Below are positions 14,861-25,624 of a stretch of DNA of 64,000 nt, piece by piece (positions within the stretch are counted from its first letter, which is position 1; each line of letters opens with the position of its first letter). The stretch is from assembly GCA_036000105.1 (NCBI GenBank), contig DASYGE010000007.1:1-64000 (forward strand), read 5' to 3'. Source of the stretch: DASUBN01 sp036000105 (GTDB lineage: Bacteria > Pseudomonadota > Gammaproteobacteria > Natronospirales > REEB76). Under the pieces are notes generated by a model. The model searched no databases. It worked only from the letters and a program-made list of their open reading frames with translations, and was not told where the DNA came from. The position numbers were made by a program, and so were the translations under genes.

Positions 14861-17800
14861 ATGCATTCTAAGCCCGTAGCAACGGACCTGCGCGGTAGGT
14901 CTTCCGTGGTTCTGTCCTCCCATGAGTCCAGCGCAGCTCGGCCTTTCAAGCCGTTCATGGCTTGCGCCGTATTCGTAGCCACACTGGCAGGCGTCTTCGC
15001 CGCCACCGCGGCCCAGGCGACCACCACCGCGGTCGGCGCCATCGCGGGTGCCTCGGGTGTCGGCGCTACCGGCGCTGCTACTTATTCCATCCCCATCAGC
15101 CTGCCCCCCGGCACCAACGGCATGCAGCCCTCCGTGGCGCTCGTCTACAACAGTCAGAGCGGCGACGGTCTCGCGGGCTACGGCTGGACCTTGTCCGGCC
15201 TGTCGACCATCAGCCGTTGCCCGTGGGCCATCGATGAGGTCGGCCAGACACGCGCCGTGCAATTCGCAGGTCCCGGATCTCAGTCCGACGTGTTCTGTCT
15301 GGATGGGCAATATCTCGCCCTCAAGAGCGGTTCAACCTATGGAGCGGACGGTGCCGTATACAGCACTCAGGTTGAGGGTTTTTCCAAGATCGTCTCCCAT
15401 GGCAGCAGCAATAACGGGCCCGGCTGGTTCACGGTACAGTCCAAGGATGGGCGGCTTTACGAGTATGGCAACACCGCCGATTCCCAGATTGGTGCTCAAG
15501 GGACGAATCCCGCCATCATCCGCGTCTGGGCCTTGGACAGGGTCACTGATCTCAACGGCAACTATTACACGATCACCTACCAGAACAACAGCAGTACCAC
15601 GGGCGAGTATTGGCCCCTCTCCATAAATTACACGGGCAATGGGAGCACCACACCGGATCACCAAGTGGTTTTCGGATATACACCGCGCCCTGCCGGCACT
15701 GTTCAAACCAGTTTCGTGCACGGTAGTCTGATTACGAATTCCCAGCTTCTGAGCGTCATCAAAGTCGTATACGTCCCTAACCCCAATCCCGCGACATTTA
15801 CTTTTAATCTTGCCTATAGTCAGGATCCAGCCAACGGGCGCAATCAACTCACCTCCGTGCAGGAATGCGGGCGGGATGGTAGTTGCCTGCTCAGCACCAA
15901 TATCGGCTGGGAAAGCGCCCAAGCAGGTTGGCAAGGAGACACCGGGACTGGGGTGTTTTTTTCGACCGATGCCTACTTTGGTGCCGCTCATCTTATCGAC
16001 GTAGACGGCGATGGTATTGATGACTTGGTTTATCCGAACGCGGTCAACGGTGGGTCTACCATAGACTGGTTCGTCATGTTCGGTAAGCCTGGTGGCGGCT
16101 TCATCGCGCCTGTGGACACAGGAATCTCTACTAGCTGGGACTATTACGACTATGCGGTTCCTTTCAACTACGATGGTAGCGGGAAGACAGCACTGCTGGT
16201 GCCGTTGTCACGTGGAAGCTGGGGCATACTCGCTCCCACCGGCAGCCGTACTCCCGGCCTGGGTGGCATTTTCACCACGCCGGGTAACAACTTGTCCATG
16301 GCAGGCAGCACACCAGGCAACACCCAGGCTTATCAGGGTTTTGTCTGGACCATGGACTACTATGGACGTGGTCTCGATGACATCGCATATACACCAGATG
16401 GCGTGAACCTGTACGTCGTGAAGAACCTGGGTCCGGGTAGCGGCGTGAATCATTTTGCCGCGCCGCAATTCGTTTTCGGATTCCAAAATTCTGTTATAAA
16501 TTACACTTTTTTCGTTTCCGGCCTCACCTCTGCGGGTACGCAGGTGGATTTCGACGGTTCGGGGAAAGGCGGAGTCGCAGTTCAGATTGTTGCGCCGTCA
16601 GGCTCGGGTTACGAGTGGCCTACCTATATCCCTGGTTTTGCGTCTCCTGGGCAAGTACCGCCAGCGCTTAGTCTGATGGGTACAGCTGGGGGTTTGACCG
16701 GATTAGGCACCGCGATCCCAATGGACGCCAACGGAGACGGGATGACCGATTTGCTCTGGACCTGTATGAGCGCATCTACTGCGCCGTATGCATGCCAGAA
16801 CCCACCCGTGAGCGATCAAGCCTGGTGGATATCCGTGAGTACGGGGGCAGGTTTCGTCCAGATGCCTGTCGGCACCGCTTTTGGTAGTGGTCCTCAGCCA
16901 CGCGTGATCATGGTGGACTATTACGCTAGTGGCCACCAGGAAGCCATGGTTCAACCGTCTTCTGGCAATTCGCAACTCATCCAGGTGAACTACACGCAGG
17001 GTAGCGGCTTCTCCGCCTCGTCTGCGAACCTATCATCGACGCCTAATCCCGGAGGTTTTGCGCCCGTCTTGGTCGGGAGTATCGAGGCAAACGGGCTTAG
17101 CGATCTCGTCTATCCCTCTTACAACGCTTCGCTAGGCAACTATGAGTGGCATTACAACCTGCATGCCACTGGCGTGGACTTGGTGACCAGCATCACAGGT
17201 GGGCTTGGCAATGTCAGCCAGTTCCAATATACCTCCCTTGCATGGGGCAGTCCGATCTATACAAATGGCAGCAGCGCCCAATATCCCATTAAGGATATCC
17301 AATCCACGATGCAAGTTGTATCAAAACTTATCGAGAGTGATGGCACTGGCGGCAACGACATGCTCAATTATACTTACTCCGGTGCAAAGTTCGACTCCTG
17401 GGGACGCGGGTTTCTGGGTTTTGCTAGCCGTACGATCAATGACAATTTTCGCAATACTACCGAAACGATTTCTTACAGTCAGACATTCCCGTGGACTGAC
17501 ATGGTGACGTCAGACGCATTCTCCACCAATGCGGGAGTGAAGATCAGCGATATCGAGAACACGGGCGCTGATGAGCTGAGTGTGCCGCCAACAACTTACA
17601 ACGCCACGTATTTCCCGTTCTTCGACACCAGTACGACCACCACATACAATTACAATGGGACGACGAACCAGGCCGTACGAACCGTGACGACCACGCTCAA
17701 TCAGAGCGATTTCGATGCATATGGCAATATCACGAGCCAACAAACTACCACCGTGGATGGGGCTACCGGCGCATCGTTCATTGCAAACCAGACTACTATC

Positions 17801-20800
17801 TATGCTTCACCCAATACATCCACCTATTGCGCGGACCTGACTCAGCAGCTCACGTTACAACGGACGTCTCCGGCCGGCTCCATGGGCCGGATCGCGAGTA
17901 CTCCGACCAGCGACCTGGATACCTCCAATTGCCGACTCAATTCACAGACCACGGCTTCGGGTCAAACTGGAGATGGCTCATCTCCGCTTACCAAGCAATA
18001 TCAGTTTGATGCCTTTGGCAATATCCGCGAGACCGATATATCGGGTTCAGGCGTAAGCCCTAGTCCCCGTACCACCAAATTCGACTTCACAGGCGGGAAC
18101 AACGAGTTCCCGACAACCACAACATACGTCGTGTCACCAATCTTGAGTCTTGTGACCCACGCGAGCTGGAACTACGACCTGGGCCTCAAGGCGTCAGATA
18201 CCGATGCCAATACCAACAAGACCTCATATGTCTATGATGGTTTCGGTCGAATCATATCAGTCACACGGCCCGATAAGACTACGATTCTATATACCTATGC
18301 TTGGTGCACCGCTCCCACCAGAGGGGTAGCTTGTCCTACCGGCAACGGGTATGAAGTGACGACCACCCAGATTGCCAATGATGGCATTACTGCCATCACC
18401 ACCGGATACACGGTGTACGACATGAAAGGCAGGCCTGTGCGGCAGGGCACCGTGCTGTTGGGCGGGGTAACGTCCCTGGTTGACACAACCTATGACAGCG
18501 TGGGGCATGTGCTCAGTGTGGCGCGCCCCTATCTCAGCGGGCAGACGCCAGGATTCAAGGCCGTATATACCTATGATGATGCCTTCGATCGTGTGACTGG
18601 AGTTACCGAGCCCGCAGATTCCAACGATCCTAGCGGCGATGTTACCTCTCTTGGTTATAACCTCTTATCGGGCACCGGTTACGCGCTGACTGCGTCCCGA
18701 CAAATCACGATAATAGGGGCGCAGACCACTACGCAGACCACCACCAAATACACAGATGCCTTGGGCGAAGTAGTGGAGATAGTGGATGCCAACAATGGCA
18801 GGACGCTTTATACATTCGATGCCTTTGGCGATCTAACCAAGACTACAGATGCGGATGGGAATGCAACTAATCTAGTCTACGACGGTCTAGGTCATAAGAC
18901 GGCCATGACCGATCCGGATATGGGGCATTGGACCTATCAGCTGGATGCCCTAGGTGAGATTCTCTGCCAGACCGATGCCAATAACCAATCCATCATCGAG
19001 ACCTATGACGGCATGGGCCGTATTACGAGCAAACGCGCGACCGCCCCCGGCGGAGGCTGCAATGCAACCGCTGGCACCAGCAGTTCCTTGACGTACGACC
19101 AAGCGGGGGCCTTGGGTCTGCTGGCATCGGTCAGTGATACCAATGGCTTCCAGCGGGCTTACGCCTATGACACTCTGGAACGACCCATCGACGTGACCAC
19201 CACGGTGGGTGGAACGCCGTACGACGTGTCCACCGCCTATGACAATTTCGGCCGGATACAGACGGTGACGTATCCTGTCTCCGTTACACCGTCCGCACTT
19301 TCAAGCCTCACGATCACTGGTGTTACGGCGAGCCCCGCGAGCCTCACTATGGGTGGGATGGTGACCCTGAGCGGCAGCGCTACCGACTCGAGCGGCCTGC
19401 TGATGACGTACGACTGGACCCAATCCGGTCCCGCCACCATGAGCTTGGCGGATCCGGACAAGCCTCAGACCACGTTTATCGCCACCGCGCCTGGCAATTT
19501 CACTTTTAGCCTGACCGCGAGCGATGAGAACGCCGCGAGCACACCGGCCTCCACAGCCATCGTGACAGTAGCGCCGCCAGCTCCGGACGTACCCACCGTA
19601 CCTGCAACAGACAGCCACCAAGTCGGCATCACCGTCAACTGGGCGGCTGCAAACCTGGGATCTGCAGCGGGACCTATCAGTTATGTCGTCCAGGAGACCT
19701 TGCCTAACGGCTCGACCACGCAGACCCCCGTCAGCAGCAACTCGGCATCGTTCACCTTGTCGAGCGACGGGACCTATGCTTTTGCGGTCAGTACTTGCGC
19801 CAACAATGTGTGTTCCGCCTTGAGTGCCACGAGCAGTTACACCACCTATCTCGCGCCCAGCGTTCCGCAGAGCCTGTCAGCGCCTTCCAGCGTAACGTCC
19901 AATGTGTCGCCCGCTACCTATACAGTAGGATGGACCAAGCCGTCGTTCGCGCCTAGCAGCGGCGTCGTCTACACGCTGCAGGAAAAGAACACGCTGAATT
20001 CCGGGGATACTTTTGCGACTGACTATACGGGTGCTGGTACGAGCTATAACCCGAGCGAGACCCAGGACGGCAATTACGTCTATCAGCTACAGGCATGCAA
20101 TGCGAATCCGGCCAGCAACAACGTCTGTAGTCCATCAGTGCAGAGTGGCACGGTGGCGGTCACTCTGCCCCCCACTCCACCCGGCACCATTAGTTTCACG
20201 CCCGCAACGGACGACCACAGCGGGAACTGGGAGGTAATGTGGGGTGCCTCATCGGTCAACATCAACTGCGCGAGCTGCATCACCTATTACATGCAAGAGA
20301 AACTCGGCACCAACGGCAGCTTCAAACCACCGACTTCGTATACCGCCAACAATGCAGGGCTTCCGAGCAATAGCGGATATCTTCTGGGACATACGGCCAA
20401 TGGCACCTATTATTACCAGGTCAAGGCCTGCGCCTTTGATAAGGACACCGGCGGCACAGCCTGCACGCCCTACGGCGCGGTGAGCGCCGGTTACTCGGTG
20501 ATTATCGCGCCGCCATCACCGACAAACCTGGCGCATACCACGGTGAACTGGGACGGTTCCTTCAGCGTCACGATGTCTGAGAACGCCGGGAGTATCGCCG
20601 TCACCTACTATGAAGTGCAGCTGGGCGAGCACGACGGGGAGACCAATACCGATATCTGGGGGGATGCAGATTGCACCTCCGCGACTACCTCGTGTGCTTT
20701 CAGTTCCCTGACGCCGATGAAATATATCTACGAGACCAGGGCCTGCGATACCTCGGTCGCGTGCAGTAACTGGACTCCATTGATTGCTCCGTATCCTTCT

Positions 20801-23800
20801 GTCAACGTAACCGTGCTGTCTCCGCCCGCAGCACCCACCGGGTTAGGTGTCAGCCCGAGCCCCAGCACCAACGGCAGTTACACCCTGAGCTGGATTGCAC
20901 CCACCACTGGCACGGTCACCTATTACGCGGTTTATGGATCTACCGGTGGCGCATATAGCCAAATCGCCACGCCCGGCGGGACCAGTTATGCGCTCAGTGG
21001 CAAGGGCAGCGGCAGCTACTGGTATTACATCCTCGCCTGCAATCAGGCTGGTTGCAGCGGCGGTAGCAATACCGTAGGCGAGACCGTGTATCTGCCTCCG
21101 GCGACGCCCGACCTCAGCGCCAGCTCGTACTCCATCAACGTAGGGCAGAGCGTCACTCTCAGTTGGTCCACGCCGCCGGGTCCGGTTACTAACTACGTGC
21201 TACAGCGCGAGTACACCGCCGGCTGGATTGGTGTATACAGCGGCACCGCGACATCCTTCACCCAGACACTGAATGGCATCCCCGATTACTACTACCAGGT
21301 CAAGGCGTGCAACGGCCCGGCATGCAGCGGCTGGAGTGCAACCGTGGACATCTTTGTCCAAAGCCTCGGCGGCTGCGGCAAGAACTGCTACGCGCCCGTC
21401 AACCCCGCAACCGCACCGACGCCCAGCAAAACGGCACCGCCCGCCAGCCCGCCGCCCCCGGCCGCGGGTCCCATGGCAGTGAACGATCCGATGTTACGGG
21501 CTAAACCGGCGGATTCCGCGCCGCAGGCGACGATGCTTGCCCATGCCGACGGAAGCGCGCAGCCATGGGTAGAAAAGGGTGCCCTCTCGGGCATCGATCA
21601 TGCTTTCCACGACGGCACCACCCTGACTACCAGGGCTGGAACTGAAGACAACATGGACGGTCTCAGCCGCACCACAGCACGGGCTGACAGCAGAGTGCGG
21701 CAAGCACAGGTCGACGCGAGTGGCGCGCAACCTCGGGCGCTAACTGCGATGGTAGGAGGCTCAGCGCCGCGAGCGATGCCGACCGGTGCTGCAATTGCAT
21801 CCTTGGCTGAGGGACGGCAGACGCTCTTGGGGAAGAGACTCCGGCAGCCGTCTGAAGCCGTCATGCAAGCCCTGGCGGATCGGCGTAGCGAAGAAACCTT
21901 GCCGTCCATCCTGCCGCCAGCCACAGCGAGCGATCTTGCCGCCTGGAATGCCTCAAGCAAGCAGCAAGACTCCGCTGGTCCGGACTATGCGCCGCCGGTG
22001 TATATAGCCTATGGCGAGGCTCGGATGGCGCCCGTAACAAGCTCGCCGTACCGTTTTGCAGTGACCTACGCATACGACCCCGCCAGTGGGGCCCTTATGG
22101 CGGTCCAGAATGCGCAGACAGGGTTCGACTACTGGCAGGCGAGCATGGGCAATGGCGGAAACGCACCGGTGGATGCTTTCGGCCATGTCCTGGCTTATAC
22201 AGACGGCAACAACGTGAGCACCGTGCTCGCCTACGATCAGGCCACGGGTCTCATAACCGGCATCAGCTCCGGAGTCGGACAGTCGAGCAGCGTGCAGCAG
22301 CTCGCCTATACCTGGGGTGCTCTCGGAAACCTGCAACAGCGCTGCGACGCCAATAGGGGGCTGACAGAAAATTTCACCTATGACAGCGTGAATCGACTCA
22401 AGACCTCCAATGTCAGTACCGGCGGTTCACCGGGTTCATGCACCGCCGCGACGGCTGGTGCAAGCATCAGTGTCAGCTACGATGCAATCGGCAACATCCA
22501 GACCCTGAGTAACAGCGGAGTCACAAACCTCGGCGGGACTTATAGTTACGACCCGAACCATCCCCATGGGGTGAGTACTGTGGGTAATATCCCTGGTACC
22601 TATACCTACGATGCCAATGGCAATATGCTCTCGGGCAACGGCCGCACCATCACCTGGAATGCGGACAACCTGCCGGTGAGCATCAGCGGCACAAGCGCCG
22701 TGAACGGGGAGGGCACGGTCACGGGCAGCAGTACCTTCAGCTACGGCCCGGACTTCCAGAGGTATCTCCAGACCGCCACGGTCTCGGGGAACACGACCAC
22801 TACCACATACGTGGGCAAGCTGTTCGAGGTGGTTTCGACGAGTTCAGGAACGCAGTACCGGCATAACATCATTGCGCCCGGAGGTGTGGTAGCGGTTCAT
22901 ACCCTTGACCAGAGTGGCAATGCCACTACGAATTATCTGCATTCGGATCACTTGGGGAGTGTAGATACGATAACCAGCAACCAAGGTGTCGTGACCCAGC
23001 AGATGAGCTTCGATGCTCTAGGTATCAGGCGCGACCCGGCCAACTGGGCTTATGACCTGAGTCCATCTCAGATATCACTCTTTAGTGGCGCCGTCGAATT
23101 TGGCTACACAAAACAGGAAAACCTGGATAACGTGGGGCTCGTACACATGAACGGCCGGGTGTATGACCCGACGATAGGCAGGTTCTTATCCGCAGACCCG
23201 AGGATACAGGATCCGTACAATGGCCAGTCATTTAACCGTTATACCTATGTCTACAATAATCCGCTGACAATGACTGATCCAAGTGGGTTTGATGGAGCAA
23301 ACCCGACACCAGGTCAGTCGCCTGATGATGGATCCTTGGCCTGTGCGTATGACGGCCCCTGCAACAGTGGGCTGGACTCGGTGTCTAACGGGAATGATTC
23401 CAGTGCCACCGGTTGCGGTAATAATTGTCCGATCAAGTTTGCTGGACCTGATGGTGGGCAATATACTTGCGCAAACTGTGCCCAGGGTATTGATCTACCT
23501 AAGACCGCACAGTTAGGGTCCATTGAAGTTACCGCAGCGGACATGGATATAGGGACAACATTGACGCCGATCGTTGCAACCTCTAACGTCCCGCAATCCA
23601 CCCTTCAGCCGATCCCTGATCCTAGCTCATCCTCAGGGCCAACGGCCAATGTCGGCACCGTCATTGTTAGCCTTAGCAATAACGTAACCATTGGGGGTAT
23701 CGGTAACGCGAATTCCCAGCTTGGGACAGATTTAACATTCACAGATAAGTATCTGGTTGGGAGTGGGGCCTGGAGAGGTGCAAATGGCAATCTATACAAA

Positions 23801-24133
23801 ATTGGCATGTATTACGGGAATCAGCATGGATGGACGGCTGCACAGGCAATGCGAGCATCCCAATATGCAGCTAGAGCAGGGAAATTTTCTGTTGCCAGTG
23901 GCTTGCTTGTGAGCGGGATTCAGTACTATGGCGATATGCAGCAAGGCAACACTCTTCGTGCCATACGTGATTCAGTCGATGTAGGGATGTCGGGAGCTGC
24001 ATATTATTTCCCCGAGGGTACAATAGCCGCTGGAGTTTGGTTTGGTAATGAGATGCTTTATGATGCCGGAGCATTTGATAACTATGACAATCTAAATCCG
24101 CAGGTCACGGAATCTATGAGTTTTCCGCCATAG
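14861..24133 (+). CDS. Giant secreted SpvB/RHS-repeat protein, polymorphic-toxin-like
   Basis: The product is 3090 residues. An N-terminal membrane-targeting stretch (about 30-53, ending ATAAQA) resembles a long signal peptide. A SpvB/TcB-like N-terminal domain follows (SIPISLPPGTNGMQPSVALVYNS, about 70-90), with FG-GAP/VCBS repeats (DGDGIDDLVYP near 380; DANGDGMTDLLW near 621). YD repeats occupy about 1060-1475. A block of fibronectin-III-like domains (about 1476-2165) and a Pro/Ala-rich linker come next, then more YD repeats. The RHS core motif GRFLSADPRIQDPYN is at about 2773. The last 280 residues after DPSGF are variable, AT-richer and hydrophobic near the end, as expected of a swapped toxin tip. 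The tip matches no enzyme I recognise. Confidence 0.85.
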   Translation: MHSKPVATDLRGRSSVVLSSHESSAARPFKPFMACAVFVATLAGVFAATAAQATTTAVGAIAGASGVGATGAATYSIPISLPPGTNGMQPSVALVYNSQSGDGLAGYGWTLSGLSTISRCPWAIDEVGQTRAVQFAGPGSQSDVFCLDGQYLALKSGSTYGADGAVYSTQVEGFSKIVSHGSSNNGPGWFTVQSKDGRLYEYGNTADSQIGAQGTNPAIIRVWALDRVTDLNGNYYTITYQNNSSTTGEYWPLSINYTGNGSTTPDHQVVFGYTPRPAGTVQTSFVHGSLITNSQLLSVIKVVYVPNPNPATFTFNLAYSQDPANGRNQLTSVQECGRDGSCLLSTNIGWESAQAGWQGDTGTGVFFSTDAYFGAAHLIDVDGDGIDDLVYPNAVNGGSTIDWFVMFGKPGGGFIAPVDTGISTSWDYYDYAVPFNYDGSGKTALLVPLSRGSWGILAPTGSRTPGLGGIFTTPGNNLSMAGSTPGNTQAYQGFVWTMDYYGRGLDDIAYTPDGVNLYVVKNLGPGSGVNHFAAPQFVFGFQNSVINYTFFVSGLTSAGTQVDFDGSGKGGVAVQIVAPSGSGYEWPTYIPGFASPGQVPPALSLMGTAGGLTGLGTAIPMDANGDGMTDLLWTCMSASTAPYACQNPPVSDQAWWISVSTGAGFVQMPVGTAFGSGPQPRVIMVDYYASGHQEAMVQPSSGNSQLIQVNYTQGSGFSASSANLSSTPNPGGFAPVLVGSIEANGLSDLVYPSYNASLGNYEWHYNLHATGVDLVTSITGGLGNVSQFQYTSLAWGSPIYTNGSSAQYPIKDIQSTMQVVSKLIESDGTGGNDMLNYTYSGAKFDSWGRGFLGFASRTINDNFRNTTETISYSQTFPWTDMVTSDAFSTNAGVKISDIENTGADELSVPPTTYNATYFPFFDTSTTTTYNYNGTTNQAVRTVTTTLNQSDFDAYGNITSQQTTTVDGATGASFIANQTTIYASPNTSTYCADLTQQLTLQRTSPAGSMGRIASTPTSDLDTSNCRLNSQTTASGQTGDGSSPLTKQYQFDAFGNIRETDISGSGVSPSPRTTKFDFTGGNNEFPTTTTYVVSPILSLVTHASWNYDLGLKASDTDANTNKTSYVYDGFGRIISVTRPDKTTILYTYAWCTAPTRGVACPTGNGYEVTTTQIANDGITAITTGYTVYDMKGRPVRQGTVLLGGVTSLVDTTYDSVGHVLSVARPYLSGQTPGFKAVYTYDDAFDRVTGVTEPADSNDPSGDVTSLGYNLLSGTGYALTASRQITIIGAQTTTQTTTKYTDALGEVVEIVDANNGRTLYTFDAFGDLTKTTDADGNATNLVYDGLGHKTAMTDPDMGHWTYQLDALGEILCQTDANNQSIIETYDGMGRITSKRATAPGGGCNATAGTSSSLTYDQAGALGLLASVSDTNGFQRAYAYDTLERPIDVTTTVGGTPYDVSTAYDNFGRIQTVTYPVSVTPSALSSLTITGVTASPASLTMGGMVTLSGSATDSSGLLMTYDWTQSGPATMSLADPDKPQTTFIATAPGNFTFSLTASDENAASTPASTAIVTVAPPAPDVPTVPATDSHQVGITVNWAAANLGSAAGPISYVVQETLPNGSTTQTPVSSNSASFTLSSDGTYAFAVSTCANNVCSALSATSSYTTYLAPSVPQSLSAPSSVTSNVSPATYTVGWTKPSFAPSSGVVYTLQEKNTLNSGDTFATDYTGAGTSYNPSETQDGNYVYQLQACNANPASNNVCSPSVQSGTVAVTLPPTPPGTISFTPATDDHSGNWEVMWGASSVNINCASCITYYMQEKLGTNGSFKPPTSYTANNAGLPSNSGYLLGHTANGTYYYQVKACAFDKDTGGTACTPYGAVSAGYSVIIAPPSPTNLAHTTVNWDGSFSVTMSENAGSIAVTYYEVQLGEHDGETNTDIWGDADCTSATTSCAFSSLTPMKYIYETRACDTSVACSNWTPLIAPYPSVNVTVLSPPAAPTGLGVSPSPSTNGSYTLSWIAPTTGTVTYYAVYGSTGGAYSQIATPGGTSYALSGKGSGSYWYYILACNQAGCSGGSNTVGETVYLPPATPDLSASSYSINVGQSVTLSWSTPPGPVTNYVLQREYTAGWIGVYSGTATSFTQTLNGIPDYYYQVKACNGPACSGWSATVDIFVQSLGGCGKNCYAPVNPATAPTPSKTAPPASPPPPAAGPMAVNDPMLRAKPADSAPQATMLAHADGSAQPWVEKGALSGIDHAFHDGTTLTTRAGTEDNMDGLSRTTARADSRVRQAQVDASGAQPRALTAMVGGSAPRAMPTGAAIASLAEGRQTLLGKRLRQPSEAVMQALADRRSEETLPSILPPATASDLAAWNASSKQQDSAGPDYAPPVYIAYGEARMAPVTSSPYRFAVTYAYDPASGALMAVQNAQTGFDYWQASMGNGGNAPVDAFGHVLAYTDGNNVSTVLAYDQATGLITGISSGVGQSSSVQQLAYTWGALGNLQQRCDANRGLTENFTYDSVNRLKTSNVSTGGSPGSCTAATAGASISVSYDAIGNIQTLSNSGVTNLGGTYSYDPNHPHGVSTVGNIPGTYTYDANGNMLSGNGRTITWNADNLPVSISGTSAVNGEGTVTGSSTFSYGPDFQRYLQTATVSGNTTTTTYVGKLFEVVSTSSGTQYRHNIIAPGGVVAVHTLDQSGNATTNYLHSDHLGSVDTITSNQGVVTQQMSFDALGIRRDPANWAYDLSPSQISLFSGAVEFGYTKQENLDNVGLVHMNGRVYDPTIGRFLSADPRIQDPYNGQSFNRYTYVYNNPLTMTDPSGFDGANPTPGQSPDDGSLACAYDGPCNSGLDSVSNGNDSSATGCGNNCPIKFAGPDGGQYTCANCAQGIDLPKTAQLGSIEVTAADMDIGTTLTPIVATSNVPQSTLQPIPDPSSSSGPTANVGTVIVSLSNNVTIGGIGNANSQLGTDLTFTDKYLVGSGAWRGANGNLYKIGMYYGNQHGWTAAQAMRASQYAARAGKFSVASGLLVSGIQYYGDMQQGNTLRAIRDSVDVGMSGAAYYFPEGTIAAGVWFGNEMLYDAGAFDNYDNLNPQVTESMSFPP

Positions 24134-24172
24134 ACATTAGTGGGAATTGAACACGGAAGAAAGCACGCAGTA

Positions 24173-24601
24173 ATGATTCGCTGGTATAGATATCTTTTTT
24201 ATCGCGTATATATGTGGTGTTGTTCGCGCCCACAAACGCCTATAAGCGAACCGGATTTCGACGCCGCTTTGTTCATCGCGATTGTGAATATGTTATACCT
24301 AATGGGGACTCTCGCGGTTGTTACTGCATTTTCGAAGTCAATGCCGCGTACTTTCTTCGAAAATATAGGAAGAATAAAGCTTTTTGGACTCATTTTTGCT
24401 ATTGGTGCTTTTTCACTTCATGAATATTTTTATGTATGGAGTGGGAACGCCAAAAAGATTGTCAAAGAATTTAAAAATACAAATGTAACGATGCTTGGTA
24501 CGGCGGCCGTGCTGGTCTATATGGTATTTGCTTTTATATTCTTCATCGCTGCGGGCATACTACTTTCTCCGTCGGTACGCGAGCAGTTACCAAAATTCTA
24601 G
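24173..24601 (+). CDS. Small membrane protein, candidate immunity protein for the RHS tip
   Basis: The 142-residue protein (start ATG 24173 with GGAAG upstream; a GTG at 24140 would add 11 residues) has three hydrophobic segments (about residues 30-52, 70-87 and 107-131). It lies 39 bp after the RHS stop on the same strand and is AT-rich compared with the surroundings. Position, size and composition fit an immunity protein that guards against a membrane-acting toxin tip. No sequence family is recognised, so the role is inferred from context only. Confidence 0.5.
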   Translation: MIRWYRYLFYRVYMWCCSRPQTPISEPDFDAALFIAIVNMLYLMGTLAVVTAFSKSMPRTFFENIGRIKLFGLIFAIGAFSLHEYFYVWSGNAKKIVKEFKNTNVTMLGTAAVLVYMVFAFIFFIAAGILLSPSVREQLPKF

Positions 24602-24728
24602 TCCGCTATGCTATCCGTTGTCCTGTCCACGCGTCCGGTCTGAAGATTCTGTGTCTCAAAGCCACGACTTTTAATCGAAATCGCTCCTTTTTTATTTTAT
24701 TCGCTGATTGTCAAAGAACGAGGAGTTA

Positions 24729-25624
24729 GGGTCAGGTCTTGTATTGAAGCATCATGGCTGATAGATTCGCCAGATGGCTCGTCCCTTGCGAATCGAGTTT
24801 GGCGGCGCGTTCCACCACGTTATGGCGCGCGGCAATGCACGCCAGAATGTCTTTCGAGATATCCCCGACCGTGAAGTTTTCCTGAATGTCCTGAAACGGG
24901 TCTGCGAACGCTTTGAATGGCGGTTGTGGGCCTATTGCCTCATGGACAACCACTACCACCTGCTGGTGGAAACCCTGCAACCCACGCTTTCCCGGGGGAT
25001 GCGTGAGATCAACGGCATCTATACGCAGGCGTTCAACCGCCGCCATTCCAGGACCGGCCACGTCTTCCAGGGTCGGTACAAGTCCCTGCTCATCGACGAG
25101 GATGCCTATTTGCTCGAGGTCTCCCGCTATATCGTCCTCAACCCCGTCAAGGCGGGCATCAGCCGGGGAGCCGCCGACTACCGCTGGAGCAGCTATCGGC
25201 AGACGATTGGACAGGCTGCCGCACCCGGCTGGCTAATGGTCGATGAGGTATTGAAGCTCTTTTCACAGGACCGTAGCCGCGGCCGGCAAGCCTATCGGAA
25301 GTTCGTGATGGAAGGTGCTGGAATCACGGATCCCTTCGCCCAGGCGGGGGGAGGTATCCTAGGAGATGAAGCCTTCGTCACCAAGGTAACTCGCAATCTC
25401 AAACACCCCTCCCGCGAGATTCCCCGTAAACAGCGCGTGTGGAAGAGCCTAGTCAGCTATGAGCGAGATGCGAAGACCCGGAACCAGGCTATCCGAATGG
25501 CGTATGACAGCGGAGACTTCACCCTGGCCCAGATCGGAGACCATTTCGGCCTGCACTATGCTTCCGTGAGCCGGATCGCCAGGAATGCGTGAAGTTTATG
25601 ATGTTTAAATACAAGACCTGACCC
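24729..25624 (+). mobile_element. REP-associated transposase unit with 17-bp inverted ends
   Basis: GGGTCAGGTCTTGTATT at 24729-24745 is repeated exactly in inverse orientation at 25608-25624, enclosing only the RAYT gene. Right after the right end lies an 8-bp tandem repeat. This arrangement is a single-gene transposon-like unit of the TnpREP class. Confidence 0.75.
24774..25592 (+). CDS. rayT: REP-associated tyrosine transposase (RAYT, Y1 family)
   Basis: The 272-residue protein begins ARPLRIEFGGAFHHVMARGN. It has the HUH motif in MDNHYHLLVE (about 58-67), the FNRRHSRTGHVFQGRYKS block and the catalytic tyrosine region LEVSRYIVLNPVKAG (about 116-130). Y1 enzymes nick single-stranded DNA at hairpins, and RAYTs are associated with REP palindromes. 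A C-terminal helix-turn-helix (TLAQIGDHFGLHYASVSRIAR) likely helps DNA binding. REP-type hairpins occur at 32397, 34163, 49480-49690, 52053 and 63660; whether this enzyme acts on them is inference. Confidence 0.9.
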   Translation: MARPLRIEFGGAFHHVMARGNARQNVFRDIPDREVFLNVLKRVCERFEWRLWAYCLMDNHYHLLVETLQPTLSRGMREINGIYTQAFNRRHSRTGHVFQGRYKSLLIDEDAYLLEVSRYIVLNPVKAGISRGAADYRWSSYRQTIGQAAAPGWLMVDEVLKLFSQDRSRGRQAYRKFVMEGAGITDPFAQAGGGILGDEAFVTKVTRNLKHPSREIPRKQRVWKSLVSYERDAKTRNQAIRMAYDSGDFTLAQIGDHFGLHYASVSRIARNA

